A stretch of DNA of 64,000 nt from Bacillus taeanensis (GTDB lineage: Bacteria > Bacillota > Bacilli > Bacillales > UBA6769), in NCBI RefSeq assembly GCF_003318295.1, contig NZ_QOCW01000007.1, positions 1-64,000 of the forward strand, in the 5' to 3' direction. Below, piece after piece: positions 31,245-41,064 of the stretch. Each line of letters opens with the position of its first letter. Within the stretch, counting starts at the first letter, position 1. Both the position numbers and the translations under genes were made by a program. The notes beneath the pieces are model-generated. The model made no database searches. It was not told where the DNA came from and saw only the letters and a program-made list of their open reading frames with translations.

Positions 31245-31330
31245 TTTGTACGATTCAAATTGTACAAAACCTTTGCTTGGCAATTCGACTCACCAACGGT
31301 TGCGAGGTAATAGGGGATTTTTAATTAAGG
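31245..31330 (+). promoter_or_regulatory. rpsO leader, probable S15 autoregulatory RNA
   Basis: TTTGTAC pairs with GTACAAA at about 31245-31267, then ACCTTTGC (31267-31274) can close with GCGAGGT (31304-31310) around a compact junction. S15 autocontrol through its leader is established in several bacteria with different structures; the assignment here rests on position and folding by eye. Confidence 0.45.
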
Positions 31331-31342
31331 GAGGTGAATCGG

Positions 31343-31612
31343 ATGGCAATCAGTCAAGAGCGTAAAAACCAACTGATCGAAGAGTACAAAACACATGAGA
31401 ACGATACTGGATCTCCAGAAGTTCAAATTGCTGTCCTTACTGAGCAAATCAATACTCTAAATGAGCATTTACGTACGCACAAAAAAGACCACCATTCTCG
31501 TCGAGGATTATTAAAAATGGTTGGTAAGCGTCGTAACCTTTTAACTTACTTACGTAATAAAGACGTTACACGTTATCGTGAACTTATTCAAAAACTTGGT
31601 CTACGTCGATAA
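31343..31612 (+). CDS. rpsO: 30S ribosomal protein S15
   Basis: 89 residues from the ATG at 31343, which follows ggaggtg; an upstream in-frame TTG-like start at 31334 would overlap that site and is rejected. S15 binds the central domain of 16S rRNA early in assembly. The motifs [31 protein letters not shown] and LVGKRR-like [12 protein letters not shown] are intact. It is followed by its own terminator and then pnp, the usual order. Confidence 0.96.
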   Translation: MAISQERKNQLIEEYKTHENDTGSPEVQIAVLTEQINTLNEHLRTHKKDHHSRRGLLKMVGKRRNLLTYLRNKDVTRYRELIQKLGLRR

Positions 31613-31616
31613 TTAC

Positions 31617-31649
31617 AACAAAAAGCGGGATGATTCCCGCTTTTTTGTT
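31617..31649 (+). terminator. Terminator after rpsO
   Basis: AACAAAAAGCGGGA pairs with TTCCCGCTTTTTTGTT around a 3-base loop. Strong intrinsic terminator. Confidence 0.88.
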
Positions 31650-31763
31650 AGCAAAAAAATAATGCGATCTTTTTTATGAATAAAGAAGATAGGGTATAAT
31701 GGTTATATATTGTAGAATGATAAAAATAACTGACTTTTAATCATGAGAGGAGTACTCATAGAA

Positions 31764-33878
31764 ATGGATCAAGAAAAGCAAGAATATTCCATAGAATGGG
31801 CCGGTCGAACCTTGACTGTAGAAATTGGTAAATTAGCGAAGCAGGCAAATGGAGCTGCATTTATTCGCTATGGAGATACCGTTGTTTTATCAACAGTTGT
31901 GGCTTCAAAAGAGCCAAAAGATCTCCCTTTTTTCCCGTTAACTGTAAACTATGAAGAGCGTTTATATGCGGTAGGGAAAATTCCAGGTGGATTTATTAAA
32001 CGTGAGGGCCGTCCAAGTGAAAAAGCGATTTTAGCAAGCCGTCTTATTGATCGCCCAATTCGTCCGTTGTTTGCTGATGGATTTAGAAATGAAGTTCAAG
32101 TTGTCAGCACAGTGATGAGCGTTGATCAAGATTGTTCATCTGAATTTGCAGCGATGTTTGGTTCATCCTTGGCGCTATCTATTTCTGATATTCCATTTGA
32201 AGGACCAATTGCTGGTGTTATTGTTGGAAGAGTAGATGGCAAATTTATTATTAATCCAACAGTAGAACAACAAGAAAATAGTGATATTGAGTTAACGGTT
32301 GCTGGGACAAAAGATGCGGTCAATATGGTTGAAGCTGGAGCAAATGAAGTGCCGGAAGAAGATATGCTTGAAGCAATTATGTTCGGTCATGATGCAATTA
32401 AGCGCTTGATTGAATTCCAAGAGAAAATTGTTGCAGAAGTAGGCAAAGAAAAAATGGAAGTAACGCTTCGATTAATTGATACAGAACTTGAAGCGAATGT
32501 GCGTGAGCTTTTTGAATCGGAAATTAAAGAAGCTGTTAAAGTTGTTGAAAAACAAGCTCGTCAAGCTGCATTAGATGCTGTTACTGAAAAAGCAGAAGCA
32601 TATTATGAAGAAAAAGATCCAGACCTTGTAGGCGAGGCTAAAGAAGTTTTACATAAAGTTATTAAAGAAGAAGTTCGCCGCCTTATTCTAGAAGATAAAG
32701 TTCGTCCAGACGGTCGTCAGATTGATGAAATTCGTCCCCTTGCATCTGAGGTTAGTATTTTACCTCGTACGCATGGATCTGGTTTATTTACGAGAGGACA
32801 AACGCAAGCACTTAGCATTTGTACATTAGGAGCATTAGGAGATGTGCAAATTCTTGATGGACTTGGTACAGAAGAGTCAAAACGTTTTATGCACCACTAT
32901 AATTTTCCTTCATTTAGTGTAGGGGAAGCGAGACCTATGCGTGGACCAGGTCGACGTGAAATCGGTCATGGTGCACTTGGAGAGCGTGCTCTTGAAAAGG
33001 TAATGCCGTCTGAAAAAGATTTTCCTTATACAGTTCGTCTTGTGTCAGAAGTACTTGAATCAAATGGTTCCACTTCACAAGCAAGTATTTGTGCAAGTAC
33101 ACTTGCAATGATGGATGCAGGTGTTCCAATTAAAGCGCCTGTAGCCGGGATTGCAATGGGATTAGTAAAGGAAGCTGACAAAGTAACCGTACTAACTGAT
33201 ATTCAAGGTATGGAAGATGCACTTGGAGATATGGATTTTAAAGTGGCAGGGACAGAAACAGGTGTAACCGCGCTGCAAATGGATATAAAAATTTCAGGAA
33301 TTGATCGCAATATTTTAGAGCAAGCATTAAGCCAAGCAAAACGCGGGCGTATGCAAATTTTAAACAATATGTTAGATGCAATTGCAGTACCGCGCAAACA
33401 GTTATCAACATATGCTCCTAAAATTTTAACAATGACGATTAAGCCTGAGAAAATCCGCGATGTTATTGGACCAAGCGGAAAAATGATTAATAAAATTATT
33501 GAAGATACAGGCGTTAAGATTGACATTGAACAAGATGGGACGATTTTTATTGCTTCAAGTGATCAAGAAATGAATGAAAAAGCTAAGAAAACGATTGAAG
33601 ATCTTGTTCGTGAAGTAGAAATCGGTACAACGTATTTAGGTAAAGTAAAACGTATTGAAAAATTTGGAGCTTTTGTTGAACTATTTAGCGGTAAGGAAGG
33701 ACTTGTCCATATTTCTGAACTAGCAGAAGAACGTGTAAACAAAGTAGAAGATGTTATTAAATTAGGCGACCAAATTTTTGTTAAAGTAAAAGAAATTGAT
33801 AAGCAAGGTCGAATCAATCTTTCCAGAAAAGCTGTTTTAAAAGAACAGCAGGAAAAGGAAGAACAAAATAAAGCATAA
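31764..33878 (+). CDS. pnp: Polynucleotide phosphorylase
   Basis: 704 residues. Phosphorolytic 3'-5' exoribonuclease. Two RNase PH domains (residues 12-230 and 310-545), KH domain ([21 protein letters not shown], about 560) and C-terminal S1 domain ([16 protein letters not shown]). The frame is open from 31743, but the ATG at 31764 matches the start of the Bacillus family; gagaggag lies 11 bases upstream. TATAAT at 31695-31700 may be its -10. The transcript ends at 33918-33946. Confidence 0.97.
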   Translation: MDQEKQEYSIEWAGRTLTVEIGKLAKQANGAAFIRYGDTVVLSTVVASKEPKDLPFFPLTVNYEERLYAVGKIPGGFIKREGRPSEKAILASRLIDRPIRPLFADGFRNEVQVVSTVMSVDQDCSSEFAAMFGSSLALSISDIPFEGPIAGVIVGRVDGKFIINPTVEQQENSDIELTVAGTKDAVNMVEAGANEVPEEDMLEAIMFGHDAIKRLIEFQEKIVAEVGKEKMEVTLRLIDTELEANVRELFESEIKEAVKVVEKQARQAALDAVTEKAEAYYEEKDPDLVGEAKEVLHKVIKEEVRRLILEDKVRPDGRQIDEIRPLASEVSILPRTHGSGLFTRGQTQALSICTLGALGDVQILDGLGTEESKRFMHHYNFPSFSVGEARPMRGPGRREIGHGALGERALEKVMPSEKDFPYTVRLVSEVLESNGSTSQASICASTLAMMDAGVPIKAPVAGIAMGLVKEADKVTVLTDIQGMEDALGDMDFKVAGTETGVTALQMDIKISGIDRNILEQALSQAKRGRMQILNNMLDAIAVPRKQLSTYAPKILTMTIKPEKIRDVIGPSGKMINKIIEDTGVKIDIEQDGTIFIASSDQEMNEKAKKTIEDLVREVEIGTTYLGKVKRIEKFGAFVELFSGKEGLVHISELAEERVNKVEDVIKLGDQIFVKVKEIDKQGRINLSRKAVLKEQQEKEEQNKA

Positions 33879-33917
33879 ATGGCCACTAGTATGAATCTTA
33901 TATAACGTATAAACAAG

Positions 33918-33946
33918 AAGGAGCTGGAGTTTACCGGCTCTTTTTA
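33918..33946 (+). terminator. Terminator after pnp
   Basis: GAGCTGG (33921-33927) pairs with CCGGCTC (33934-33940), extended by AAG/TTT, followed by TTTTT. Confidence 0.75.
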
Positions 33947-33998
33947 TATATATAGATTGACCTTGAGCATTTGACACTGAAAGATAAGCGTATTGAGT

Positions 33999-34027
33999 TT
34001 GACTTATTCGTGCAAAAAAACTAATTT
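33999..34027 (+). promoter_or_regulatory. Possible σA promoter for ylxY
   Basis: TTGACT at 33999-34004, 17-base spacer, TAATTT at 34022-34027. A second TTGACA at 33971 has a poor -10 (TGAGTT). Moderate match only. Confidence 0.35.
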
Positions 34028-34123
34028 GCATGCTTTCAACGAATGTAAAAAGATTCTACTTTCCAAAGTTCTAGCTTGTCTTCTTTGCACATATTTTGTA
34101 GTAGCAAAGGAGGCATCATAAAC

Positions 34124-35074
34124 ATGAAGATTTTTATGCAGTTGTGTATTTTTAGCTTAATATTAGTGTTTTCGTTTCGCTTTTTGGAAAATCCATATAC
34201 ATCTGAATATTTATTGTATTTAAAGCAAGATGCAATTACAGCTTCTAAAGTAACTGATTCGCTTTATGAAGAAATAAAAGAGAAAGCCTCACAGTATGAA
34301 GAAGCACCTCAAAATGCTGTGATTGATCGTGTTTGGAAAGCAATTCCCGGTTATAATGGTTTAAAAGTAGATATTGAAGCATCCTATAAAAAAATGAAAG
34401 ATCTGAAAGAATTTAATGAAAAAAAACTGGTGTTTAAAGAAGTTAAGCCGGAAATTACTTTAAATGACCTAAAACCAGCTCCTATTTATAAAGGGAATCC
34501 TAAAAAAAGAATGGTAACGCTTCAAGTAAATGTGGCATGGGGAAATGAATATTTGCCGCAAATTCTAAAAACAATGCGTAAGTATGATGTAAAAGCAACC
34601 TTTTTCTTGGATGGCTCATGGGTAAAGAAAAATCCAAGTTTAGCTAAAATGATTGTTGAAGAAGGACATGAGATTGGCAACCATGCTTATACACATCCGG
34701 ATTTAAACAAACTTTCTCAAGGGAAGGTACGAGAAGAGCTGCTAAAAACAAATCAAGTGATTGAGGCTGCAATTGATCAAAAACCAAAATGGTTCGCACC
34801 TCCAAGCGGCAGTTATAATCAACAAGTTGTTGAGATTGCAGATAATTTAAATATGAAAACTGTATTATGGTCTGTTGATACGGTTGATTGGATGAAACCA
34901 AACCCTGAAGAAATGGCTTATCGAGTTCTTCAGAAGGTTCATCCTGGTGCCATGATTTTAATGCATCCAACCGCTCAAACAGCTCAAGCGATTGAACGCA
35001 TTATTATCGGTATAAAAGAAAAAGGCTATCAAATTGGGATTTTATCAGAATTATTAAATGAGAAGCGAATTTAA
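34124..35074 (+). CDS. ylxY: YlxY-type polysaccharide deacetylase-like protein
   Basis: 316 residues from the ATG at 34124 (site aaaggagg). A hydrophobic N-terminal segment (residues 5-17) acts as signal or anchor; a NodB-fold domain covers residues 135-310. The metal-ligand pair HAYTH (His187, His191) is present, but the usual TFDDG motif that carries the catalytic Asp is replaced by QVNVAWG, so ordinary deacetylase activity is doubtful. From memory this feature is shared with B. subtilis YlxY. It sits between pnp and mlpA as in B. subtilis. Confidence 0.88.
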   Translation: MKIFMQLCIFSLILVFSFRFLENPYTSEYLLYLKQDAITASKVTDSLYEEIKEKASQYEEAPQNAVIDRVWKAIPGYNGLKVDIEASYKKMKDLKEFNEKKLVFKEVKPEITLNDLKPAPIYKGNPKKRMVTLQVNVAWGNEYLPQILKTMRKYDVKATFFLDGSWVKKNPSLAKMIVEEGHEIGNHAYTHPDLNKLSQGKVREELLKTNQVIEAAIDQKPKWFAPPSGSYNQQVVEIADNLNMKTVLWSVDTVDWMKPNPEEMAYRVLQKVHPGAMILMHPTAQTAQAIERIIIGIKEKGYQIGILSELLNEKRI

Positions 35075-35170
35075 ATATTAATTTTATAAAATTTGAGTGT
35101 TTTATTTGAAAATGATATAGTGTTTGGTGGATAATGAAGGTTAATCATAATTGATTTAGGAGGAAAAAGT

Positions 35171-36403
35171 TTGATCACGAAGTATACATGTGCAAATGGT
35201 GTGAGGATTGTGCTAGAACCTATTCCGACAGTTCGATCTGTTGCAATAGGTGTATGGGTAGGCACGGGCTCACGATATGAAACGGAAGAGAATAATGGGA
35301 TTTCCCACTTTTTAGAACATATGTTTTTTAAAGGGACGAAAACACGTTCTGCAAGAGAAATTGCAGAATCATTTGATCGAATTGGCGGACAGGTAAATGC
35401 CTTTACGTCAAAGGAATATACGTGTTATTACGCAAAAGTATTAGATGAGCATGCTGATTATGCGTTAGATGTATTAGCGGATATGTTTTTTAACTCTATT
35501 TTTGATGAAGAAGAATTAAAGAAAGAAAAAAATGTGGTGTATGAAGAAATTAAAATGTATGAAGATACACCAGACGATATTGTTCATGACTTGTTAAGTC
35601 AAGCAGCATATGGAGATCATGCTCTTGCTTATCCGATTTTAGGGACAGAAAAGACACTCGGAACGTTTACTAGTGAAACGCTAAGAAACTACATTAATCA
35701 GTATTATACACCTGATAATATTGTGATTTCAATTGCTGGAAATGTTAGTGAAGAGTTCATTAATTCGGTTCAATCTTACTTTGGTTCTTATGAAACGAAT
35801 CATCAAAAACCAGAAGTTCAAGCCCCTTCGTTTCTCGATAAACACTTTGCAAGAAAAAAAGATACAGAACAGGCTCATCTTTGTATTGGGTTTCCAGGGC
35901 TTCCATTTGGCGATAAAAAAGTATATGCGTTAACTATTTTAAACAGCATTCTAGGAGGAAGTATGAGCAGTCGTCTGTTCCAAGAAGTTCGGGAAGAGCG
36001 CGGTCTTGCTTATTCGGTTTTTTCTTATCATTCCTCTTATCAAGATAATGGTTTATTAACAGTTTATGGAGGTACTGGCCAATCTCAATTAAACGAATTG
36101 TATGAAACAATAATGACTACTGTTCAAACATTAAAGCAAGACGGTATTACTCAAAAGGAACTTGAAAATTGTAAAGAACAGTTAAAGGGCAATTTGATGT
36201 TAAGCTTAGAAAGTACAAACAGCCGGATGAGTCGAAATGGTAAGAATGAATTAATGTTGAGAAGACATCGTTCATTAGATGACATTATTGATAGTGTAAA
36301 TGGTGTTACAATAAACGATGTGAATAATCTAGCTGGAGATATTTTTACGTCTAACCATTCCATTTCTTTAATAAATGCGACAGGTGAACTGCCTAAATCA
36401 TAA
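35171..36403 (+). CDS. mlpA: M16 zinc peptidase MlpA (YmxG)
   Basis: 410 residues with a TTG start preceded by aggagga. M16B (mitochondrial processing peptidase-like) fold with the inverted zinc motif HFLEH (His46, Glu49, His50), then the downstream Glu region (NVVYEEIKMYED). The second half carries the R-Y-like substrate-binding motif area (EVREERGLAYSVFSY). The B. subtilis homologue affects production of extracellular protease and lies at the same place before ymxH and dpaA. Ends at a strong terminator. Confidence 0.95.
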   Translation: MITKYTCANGVRIVLEPIPTVRSVAIGVWVGTGSRYETEENNGISHFLEHMFFKGTKTRSAREIAESFDRIGGQVNAFTSKEYTCYYAKVLDEHADYALDVLADMFFNSIFDEEELKKEKNVVYEEIKMYEDTPDDIVHDLLSQAAYGDHALAYPILGTEKTLGTFTSETLRNYINQYYTPDNIVISIAGNVSEEFINSVQSYFGSYETNHQKPEVQAPSFLDKHFARKKDTEQAHLCIGFPGLPFGDKKVYALTILNSILGGSMSSRLFQEVREERGLAYSVFSYHSSYQDNGLLTVYGGTGQSQLNELYETIMTTVQTLKQDGITQKELENCKEQLKGNLMLSLESTNSRMSRNGKNELMLRRHRSLDDIIDSVNGVTINDVNNLAGDIFTSNHSISLINATGELPKS

Positions 36404-36440
36404 TAAAAAAGCTTGCTTATTAAGCAAGCTTTTTTATTAT
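36401..36440 (+). terminator. Terminator after mlpA
   Basis: A 39-base perfect palindrome (19-bp arms, TAATAAAAAAGCTTGCTTA and complement) starting at the mlpA stop. The A and T runs on both sides could make it work in both directions. Confidence 0.88.
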
Positions 36441-36531
36441 GATTTTTTCATATTTTAATGAAAAACTGATTATCTTGTTAGAAGAAACTTCATTTATTAA
36501 GAGGGCTTACAAATGAAAGGGAGAGAACATA

Positions 36532-36768
36532 ATGAGAATAAGTGAACTAAGTGGAAAAGAAATTATTCATCTAGAGACTGGAAAACGATTAGGAGTAGTA
36601 GGACATACTGACTTATTATTTAATGAAGAAACAGGGGAAGTGGAATCCTTAATTATTCCCCATGGATCAATTGTTTCCTGGGGAAAAGGAAAAAAAGAGA
36701 CAATTATTGATTGGAAAGACATTGAAACAATTGGGCAGGATATGATTCTCATTCACGCACAAAAATAG
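36532..36768 (+). CDS. ymxH: YlmC/YmxH family PRC-barrel protein
   Basis: 78 residues with a PRC-barrel-like fold (KEIIHLETGKRLGVVGHTDLLFNEETGEVESLIIP). The family is linked to sporulation in Firmicutes by distribution; the role is not defined. The ATG follows agggagag. The gene lies directly before the dipicolinate synthase pair, as in other Bacillus. Confidence 0.9.
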   Translation: MRISELSGKEIIHLETGKRLGVVGHTDLLFNEETGEVESLIIPHGSIVSWGKGKKETIIDWKDIETIGQDMILIHAQK

Positions 36769-36793
36769 CAAAAGTGTTTAATCGGTATTCATG

Positions 36794-36822
36794 CACCAAC
36801 TGGGCATCACACACATAATATG
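36794..36822 (+). promoter_or_regulatory. Candidate σK promoter of dpaAB
   Basis: CACC at 36794-36797 (mACm consensus), 16-base spacer, CATAATATG at 36814-36822, 8 of 9 bases of a CATAnnnTA -10. In B. subtilis spoVFA/B is transcribed by σK in the mother cell, which fits. Confidence 0.5.
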
Positions 36823-36875
36823 TTGGAGAAATCGATACTCCCCCAAACATTTAAAAGAATGAAAGGGGATGAACG

Positions 36876-37781
36876 ATGTTAACTAATCTGCATATTGCTG
36901 TTATTGGCGGAGATGCCCGACAATTAGAGGTTATAAGAAAACTGTCAGAAATGGATGCAGTCGTTTCACTTGTAGGATTTGAACAGCTCGATCATGGATT
37001 TACTGGAGCAAAGAAAAAACATTATGATGAATTAAATTTTAATGAAATGGATGCAATTGTCCTTCCAGTAAGTGGAACAAATCCAAGCGGTCAAGTAGAT
37101 ACAGTGTTCTCCAATGAATCGATTACATTAACAGAAGAGGCATTAAAGCAAACACCGCCGCATTGCACTATTTATTCTGGGATTAGCAATGATTATTTAG
37201 AACAAATTACTAAAAAAGCAAAACGAACTTTAGTAAAGCTGTTTGAACGAGATGATGTTGCCATATATAATTCTATTCCGACTGTGGAAGGAACAATTAT
37301 GATGGTTATTCAACATACAGATATTACAATACATGGTTCTAATGTAATGGTCTTAGGTTTAGGAAGAGTAGGTATGTCTGTTGCTCGTGTGTTTCATGCG
37401 CTTGGTGCGAAAGTGAAAGTTGGGGCTCGCAAACCTGAGCATATTGCGAGAATAACAGAAATGGGCTTCATACCTTTTCAACTTTACCAATTAAAAGACC
37501 ACGTTGCTAATACTGATGTTTGCATTAATACAATTCCTGCATTAGTAATTGATGCAAGTGTTATAGCAAAAATGCCCTCCCATGCATTAATTGTAGATCT
37601 TGCATCAAAACCAGGGGGTACCGATTTTCGCTATGCGGAAAAAAGAGGAATAAAAGCTTTGCTGGCTCCGGGTCTTCCCGGGATTGTTGCTCCGAAAACG
37701 GCTGGCAAAATTATTGCAAATGTACTTTCGCAACTATTAATGAATGATTTAGCTGCGCGAAAGGAGAAGAATGGATCATGA
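36876..37781 (+). CDS. dpaA: Dipicolinate synthase subunit A
   Basis: 301 residues. With DpaB it oxidises dihydrodipicolinate to dipicolinic acid, the spore-core calcium chelator, in the mother cell. A Rossmann NAD(P)-binding segment VMVLGLGRVGMSVARVFHALGAKV lies at about residues 154-177 and the C-terminus has LAPGLPGIVAPKTAGKI. The start follows aaaggggat. The stop overlaps the dpaB ATG. Also called spoVFA. Confidence 0.96.
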   Translation: MLTNLHIAVIGGDARQLEVIRKLSEMDAVVSLVGFEQLDHGFTGAKKKHYDELNFNEMDAIVLPVSGTNPSGQVDTVFSNESITLTEEALKQTPPHCTIYSGISNDYLEQITKKAKRTLVKLFERDDVAIYNSIPTVEGTIMMVIQHTDITIHGSNVMVLGLGRVGMSVARVFHALGAKVKVGARKPEHIARITEMGFIPFQLYQLKDHVANTDVCINTIPALVIDASVIAKMPSHALIVDLASKPGGTDFRYAEKRGIKALLAPGLPGIVAPKTAGKIIANVLSQLLMNDLAARKEKNGS

Positions 37782-38362
37782 AATTAACTGGAAAACACAT
37801 TGGTTTTGGGTTAACTGGATCCCATTGTACGTATGATGTTGTTGTACCACAAATTCAAGGATTGATAGATGAGGGCGCAAATGTTTCAGTCTTTGTCACT
37901 CATACTGTCAAACATACGACAACACGTTTTGGAGATGGAAGAGACTGGATAAAGAAAGTGGAAGAAATTACAGGAAATGAAGTCATTGATTCTATTGTTA
38001 AGGCAGAACCATTTGGTCCTAAAACACCCCTTGATTGTATGGTGATAGCTCCATTAACAGGGAATTCAGTCAGTAAATTTGCAAATGCAATGACAGATTC
38101 TCCTGTATTAATGGCTGCAAAAGCAACGCTGCGTAATTTAAGTCCCGTTGTATTAGGTATTTCCACAAATGATGGTCTGGGATTAAATGGAATAAATATT
38201 ATGCGCTTAATGTCTACTAAACATATTTATTTCATTCCATTTGGGCAGGATGCTCCGTTTAAGAAGCCGAACTCTCTTGTAGCCGATATGAACTATTTAA
38301 TTCCAACTGTTTCATCGGCCATTGAAGGAAAGCAGCTGCAGCCTGTATTAGTTGAAAGATAA
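37778..38362 (+). CDS. dpaB: Dipicolinate synthase subunit B
   Basis: 194 residues, flavoprotein-like (HFCD family) fold. The start HIGFGLTGSHCTYDVVVPQI and the middle PLTGNSVSKFANAMTDSPVLMAAKATLR are typical. ATGA overlap with dpaA indicates coupled translation and an obligate pair. Also called spoVFB. Confidence 0.96.
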   Translation: MKLTGKHIGFGLTGSHCTYDVVVPQIQGLIDEGANVSVFVTHTVKHTTTRFGDGRDWIKKVEEITGNEVIDSIVKAEPFGPKTPLDCMVIAPLTGNSVSKFANAMTDSPVLMAAKATLRNLSPVVLGISTNDGLGLNGINIMRLMSTKHIYFIPFGQDAPFKKPNSLVADMNYLIPTVSSAIEGKQLQPVLVER

Positions 38363-38415
38363 AATCCGTTTGTAAATTATTTCCTTTCAATTAAAAAAGA
38401 ATAATTTCATCTTTA

Positions 38416-38444
38416 TTTACAAAAAGATTATGATAAAATATAGG
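38416..38444 (+). promoter_or_regulatory. Promoter for asd-dapG-dapA
   Basis: TTTACA at 38416-38421, 17-base spacer, TATAGG at 38439-38444. It starts about 50 bases after the dpaB stop, allowing vegetative expression of the lysine-branch genes independent of the sporulation promoter. Confidence 0.45.
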
Positions 38445-38454
38445 TTAATATAAC

Positions 38455-38478
38455 AGGAGAAACCAATTTGTTTCTCCT
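38455..38478 (+). promoter_or_regulatory. Leader hairpin upstream of asd
   Basis: AGGAGAAAC (38455-38463) pairs with GTTTCTCCT (38470-38478). No T run follows. It falls at the predicted start of the asd transcript, with 128 bases of unannotated leader after it. No L-box (lysine riboswitch) features are seen. Confidence 0.4.
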
Positions 38479-38606
38479 TATCTCATACTTTCAGAAAATT
38501 AAATGTAGTCAAATGATGAAAGTATAAGAAAAACAACTTTTTCATGCTTGATCGAATGAATTATTCATAATATGTCTTGGCTAGGATAAGGGGAGGAATA
38601 ATAATT

Positions 38607-39656
38607 ATGGAAAATCAAACAGGATTACATGTAGCAGTAGTAGGAGCAACAGGTGCAGTAGGGCAGCAAATGGTGAAGACACTTGAGGAACGAAACTTTC
38701 CGGTTGGAAAATTAACACTGTTATCTTCAAAGCGTTCTGCAGGTACAGTGGTAACTTTTAATGGGGAAGAAGTAACGGTGCAGGAAGCAACACCGGAATC
38801 ATTTGAAGGTGTACAGTTAGCCTTATTTAGTGCGGGCGGTTCTATTTCGAAACAATTAGCACCTGAAGCAGTAAAAAGAGGTGCAATTGTTGTTGATAAT
38901 ACAAGTGCGTATCGTATGGATCCAAATGTGCCGCTTGTTGTACCTGAAGTAAATGAAAAAGACTTACATGAGCATCAAGGCATTATTGCAAATCCAAACT
39001 GTTCAACAATTCAAATGGTTGCAGCACTAGAGCCGATCCGTGAAGCGTTAGGTCTTACAAAAGTAGTGGTTTCAACATACCAAGCTGTCTCAGGAGCAGG
39101 AGCAAAAGCAATTAATGAAATGAAAGAACAATCAAAAGCGATTCTTGAAGGTAAGGAATTTACACCTGAGGTTCTTCCGGTAAGTGGAGATGAAAAGCAT
39201 TATCAAATTGCGTTTAACGCGATTCCGCAAATTGATAAATTTGAAGAAAACGGTTATACATTTGAAGAAATGAAAATGATTAACGAAACGAAAAAAATTA
39301 TGGGCATGCCTAACCTTGAAGTTGCGGCAACATGTGTTCGTTTGCCGGTTGAAACAGGACATTCGGAGTCCGTTTATATTGAGGTAGAAAAAAGCGGGAC
39401 TTCTGTCGAAGAAATAAAAGAATTATTAGTAAATGCTCCGGGGATTGTATTAGAAGATAATCCAAGTGAGCAAATTTATCCAATGCCTGCACACGCAGTA
39501 GGGAAAAAAGAAGTATTTGTTGGACGCATTCGTAAAGATCTTGATCGGGAAAATGCTTTTCATTTATGGGTCGTATCTGATAACTTATTAAAAGGAGCAG
39601 CTTGGAACTCTGTACAAATTTCCGAGAGCTTATTAAAACTAGGTATTTTGAAATAG
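38607..39656 (+). CDS. asd: Aspartate-semialdehyde dehydrogenase
   Basis: 349 residues from the ATG at 38607 (site ggggagga; the frame is open from 38577). Reduces aspartyl phosphate to aspartate semialdehyde with NADPH. N-terminal [12 protein letters not shown] binds the cofactor; the catalytic Cys is in NPNCST (Cys132), and the His motif is [12 protein letters not shown]. Product feeds DapA and the methionine/threonine branch. First gene of asd-dapG-dapA. Confidence 0.96.
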   Translation: MENQTGLHVAVVGATGAVGQQMVKTLEERNFPVGKLTLLSSKRSAGTVVTFNGEEVTVQEATPESFEGVQLALFSAGGSISKQLAPEAVKRGAIVVDNTSAYRMDPNVPLVVPEVNEKDLHEHQGIIANPNCSTIQMVAALEPIREALGLTKVVVSTYQAVSGAGAKAINEMKEQSKAILEGKEFTPEVLPVSGDEKHYQIAFNAIPQIDKFEENGYTFEEMKMINETKKIMGMPNLEVAATCVRLPVETGHSESVYIEVEKSGTSVEEIKELLVNAPGIVLEDNPSEQIYPMPAHAVGKKEVFVGRIRKDLDRENAFHLWVVSDNLLKGAAWNSVQISESLLKLGILK

Positions 39657-39674
39657 ATTAAAGAAGGTGTTTTC

Positions 39675-40928
39675 ATGAAAGTTATCGTCCAAAAATTTGG
39701 CGGTACTTCATTACAAAATGAAGAAGGACGAAACCGTGCGGGTGAACATATTCAAGCGGCACTAAGTGAAGGTTATAAAGTGGTTGTCGTTGTATCGGCA
39801 ATGGGGCGAAAAGGTGACCCGTATGCAACAGATACTTTACTCAGCATGGTGGATGGCCCTAAAACAAAGATTAGTGCTCGGGAACAAGATATGCTGATGT
39901 CTTGTGGAGAAATCATTTCTTCCATTGTAATGACAAATTTATTGAAAAGCAGAAATTTAAAAGCAGTGGCCATGACAGGAGGCCAAGCTGGTTTTCGAAC
40001 AAATGAAGACCATTTAAATGCTCGTATTGTTGATATGAAATGCGAAAAGCTTATCCGTGCTTTAGAAGAAGTAGATGTCGTGGTTGTTGCCGGATTTCAA
40101 GGGACATCGGCAGCAAATGAAATTACCACATTAGGTCGCGGCGGCAGTGATACTTCTGCAGCTGCCCTCGGTGCGGCATTAAATGCGGAATGGATTGATA
40201 TTTTTACAGATGTAGATGGGATTATGACAGCAGATCCACGTATTGTTGAGGAAGCCCGCCCTCTGGCTGTTGTTACCTATACCGAAGTATGCAATATGGC
40301 TTATCAAGGTGCTAAGGTTATTCATCCGCGCGCAGTTGAAATCGCCATGCAGGCAAAAGTGCCAATTCGTATTCGTTCTACGTATACTGATTCAGTAGGT
40401 ACACTCGTTACATCTATGATAAAAGAAAACAAAGGGCAAGATGTTCAAGACCGTGTTATCACAGGAATTGCCAATGTTTCGAATGTGACTCAGATTAAGG
40501 TTCTGCAAAAAGAAGGACTTCATGATCTTCAAGCTAAAGTATTTAAAGCAATGGCACAGCATCAAATAAGCGTGGATTTTATTAATATTAATCCTCGTGG
40601 TGTTGTTTATACTGTTTTAGATGATATGGCAGACAAAGCAGTGAGTATTTTAAAAGAGATGGGCTATACTCCTGAAGTTGTTAAGCACTGTGCAAAAGTT
40701 TCGGCTGTTGGCGCAGGAATGACCGGTGTACCAGGAGTTACTGCAAAAATTGTTTCCTCCCTAACAGAAAAGGGAATTCAAATTTTGCAGTCGGCAGATT
40801 CTCATACAACAATCTGGGTTTTAGTAAAACAAGAAGATCTAGTCGCAGCTGTTAATGCGCTTCACCGTGCTTTTCAGCTTGAAAAAGAAGGCAATCATAT
40901 TTCTTCACCATTAGAGAAGGAAAATTAA
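39675..40928 (+). CDS. dapG: Aspartokinase (DapG type)
   Basis: 417 residues. Phosphorylates aspartate, the first step to lysine, diaminopimelate and dipicolinate. VQKFGGTSLQ at the N-terminus, GRGGSDTSAAALGAAL and FTDVDGIMTADPRIV in the kinase domain; two ACT domains in the C-terminal third (KVFKAMAQHQISVDFI; VSSLTEKGIQILQSADSH). In B. subtilis DapG is the diaminopimelate-sensitive isozyme; sensitivity here is inferred from synteny. It follows asd by 18 bases. Confidence 0.94.
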   Translation: MKVIVQKFGGTSLQNEEGRNRAGEHIQAALSEGYKVVVVVSAMGRKGDPYATDTLLSMVDGPKTKISAREQDMLMSCGEIISSIVMTNLLKSRNLKAVAMTGGQAGFRTNEDHLNARIVDMKCEKLIRALEEVDVVVVAGFQGTSAANEITTLGRGGSDTSAAALGAALNAEWIDIFTDVDGIMTADPRIVEEARPLAVVTYTEVCNMAYQGAKVIHPRAVEIAMQAKVPIRIRSTYTDSVGTLVTSMIKENKGQDVQDRVITGIANVSNVTQIKVLQKEGLHDLQAKVFKAMAQHQISVDFININPRGVVYTVLDDMADKAVSILKEMGYTPEVVKHCAKVSAVGAGMTGVPGVTAKIVSSLTEKGIQILQSADSHTTIWVLVKQEDLVAAVNALHRAFQLEKEGNHISSPLEKEN

Positions 40929-40966
40929 AAGCTAAGGCTGTTACGAATAAGTGTGGATTTAAAAGA

Positions 40967-41011
40967 AAAGGGATTCTCATCAACTAACAAATGGTTGTTA
41001 AGAGTCCCTTT
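40967..41011 (+). terminator. Hairpin between dapG and dapA
   Basis: AAAGGGA (40967-40973) pairs with TCCCTTT (41005-41011), continued inward by TCT/AGA and CAAC/GTTG. No T run, so it may be an RNA processing or stability element and not a full terminator. Confidence 0.45.
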
Positions 41012-41064
41012 CATAATAGCCGTGTTTGCTATTTTCCTTGCTAATTTTAAGGGGTTGGATTTTT

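Noticed and set aside
38445-38606. Lysine riboswitch in front of asd-dapG-dapA
   Set aside because: None of the L-box core helices is seen; only a simple hairpin.
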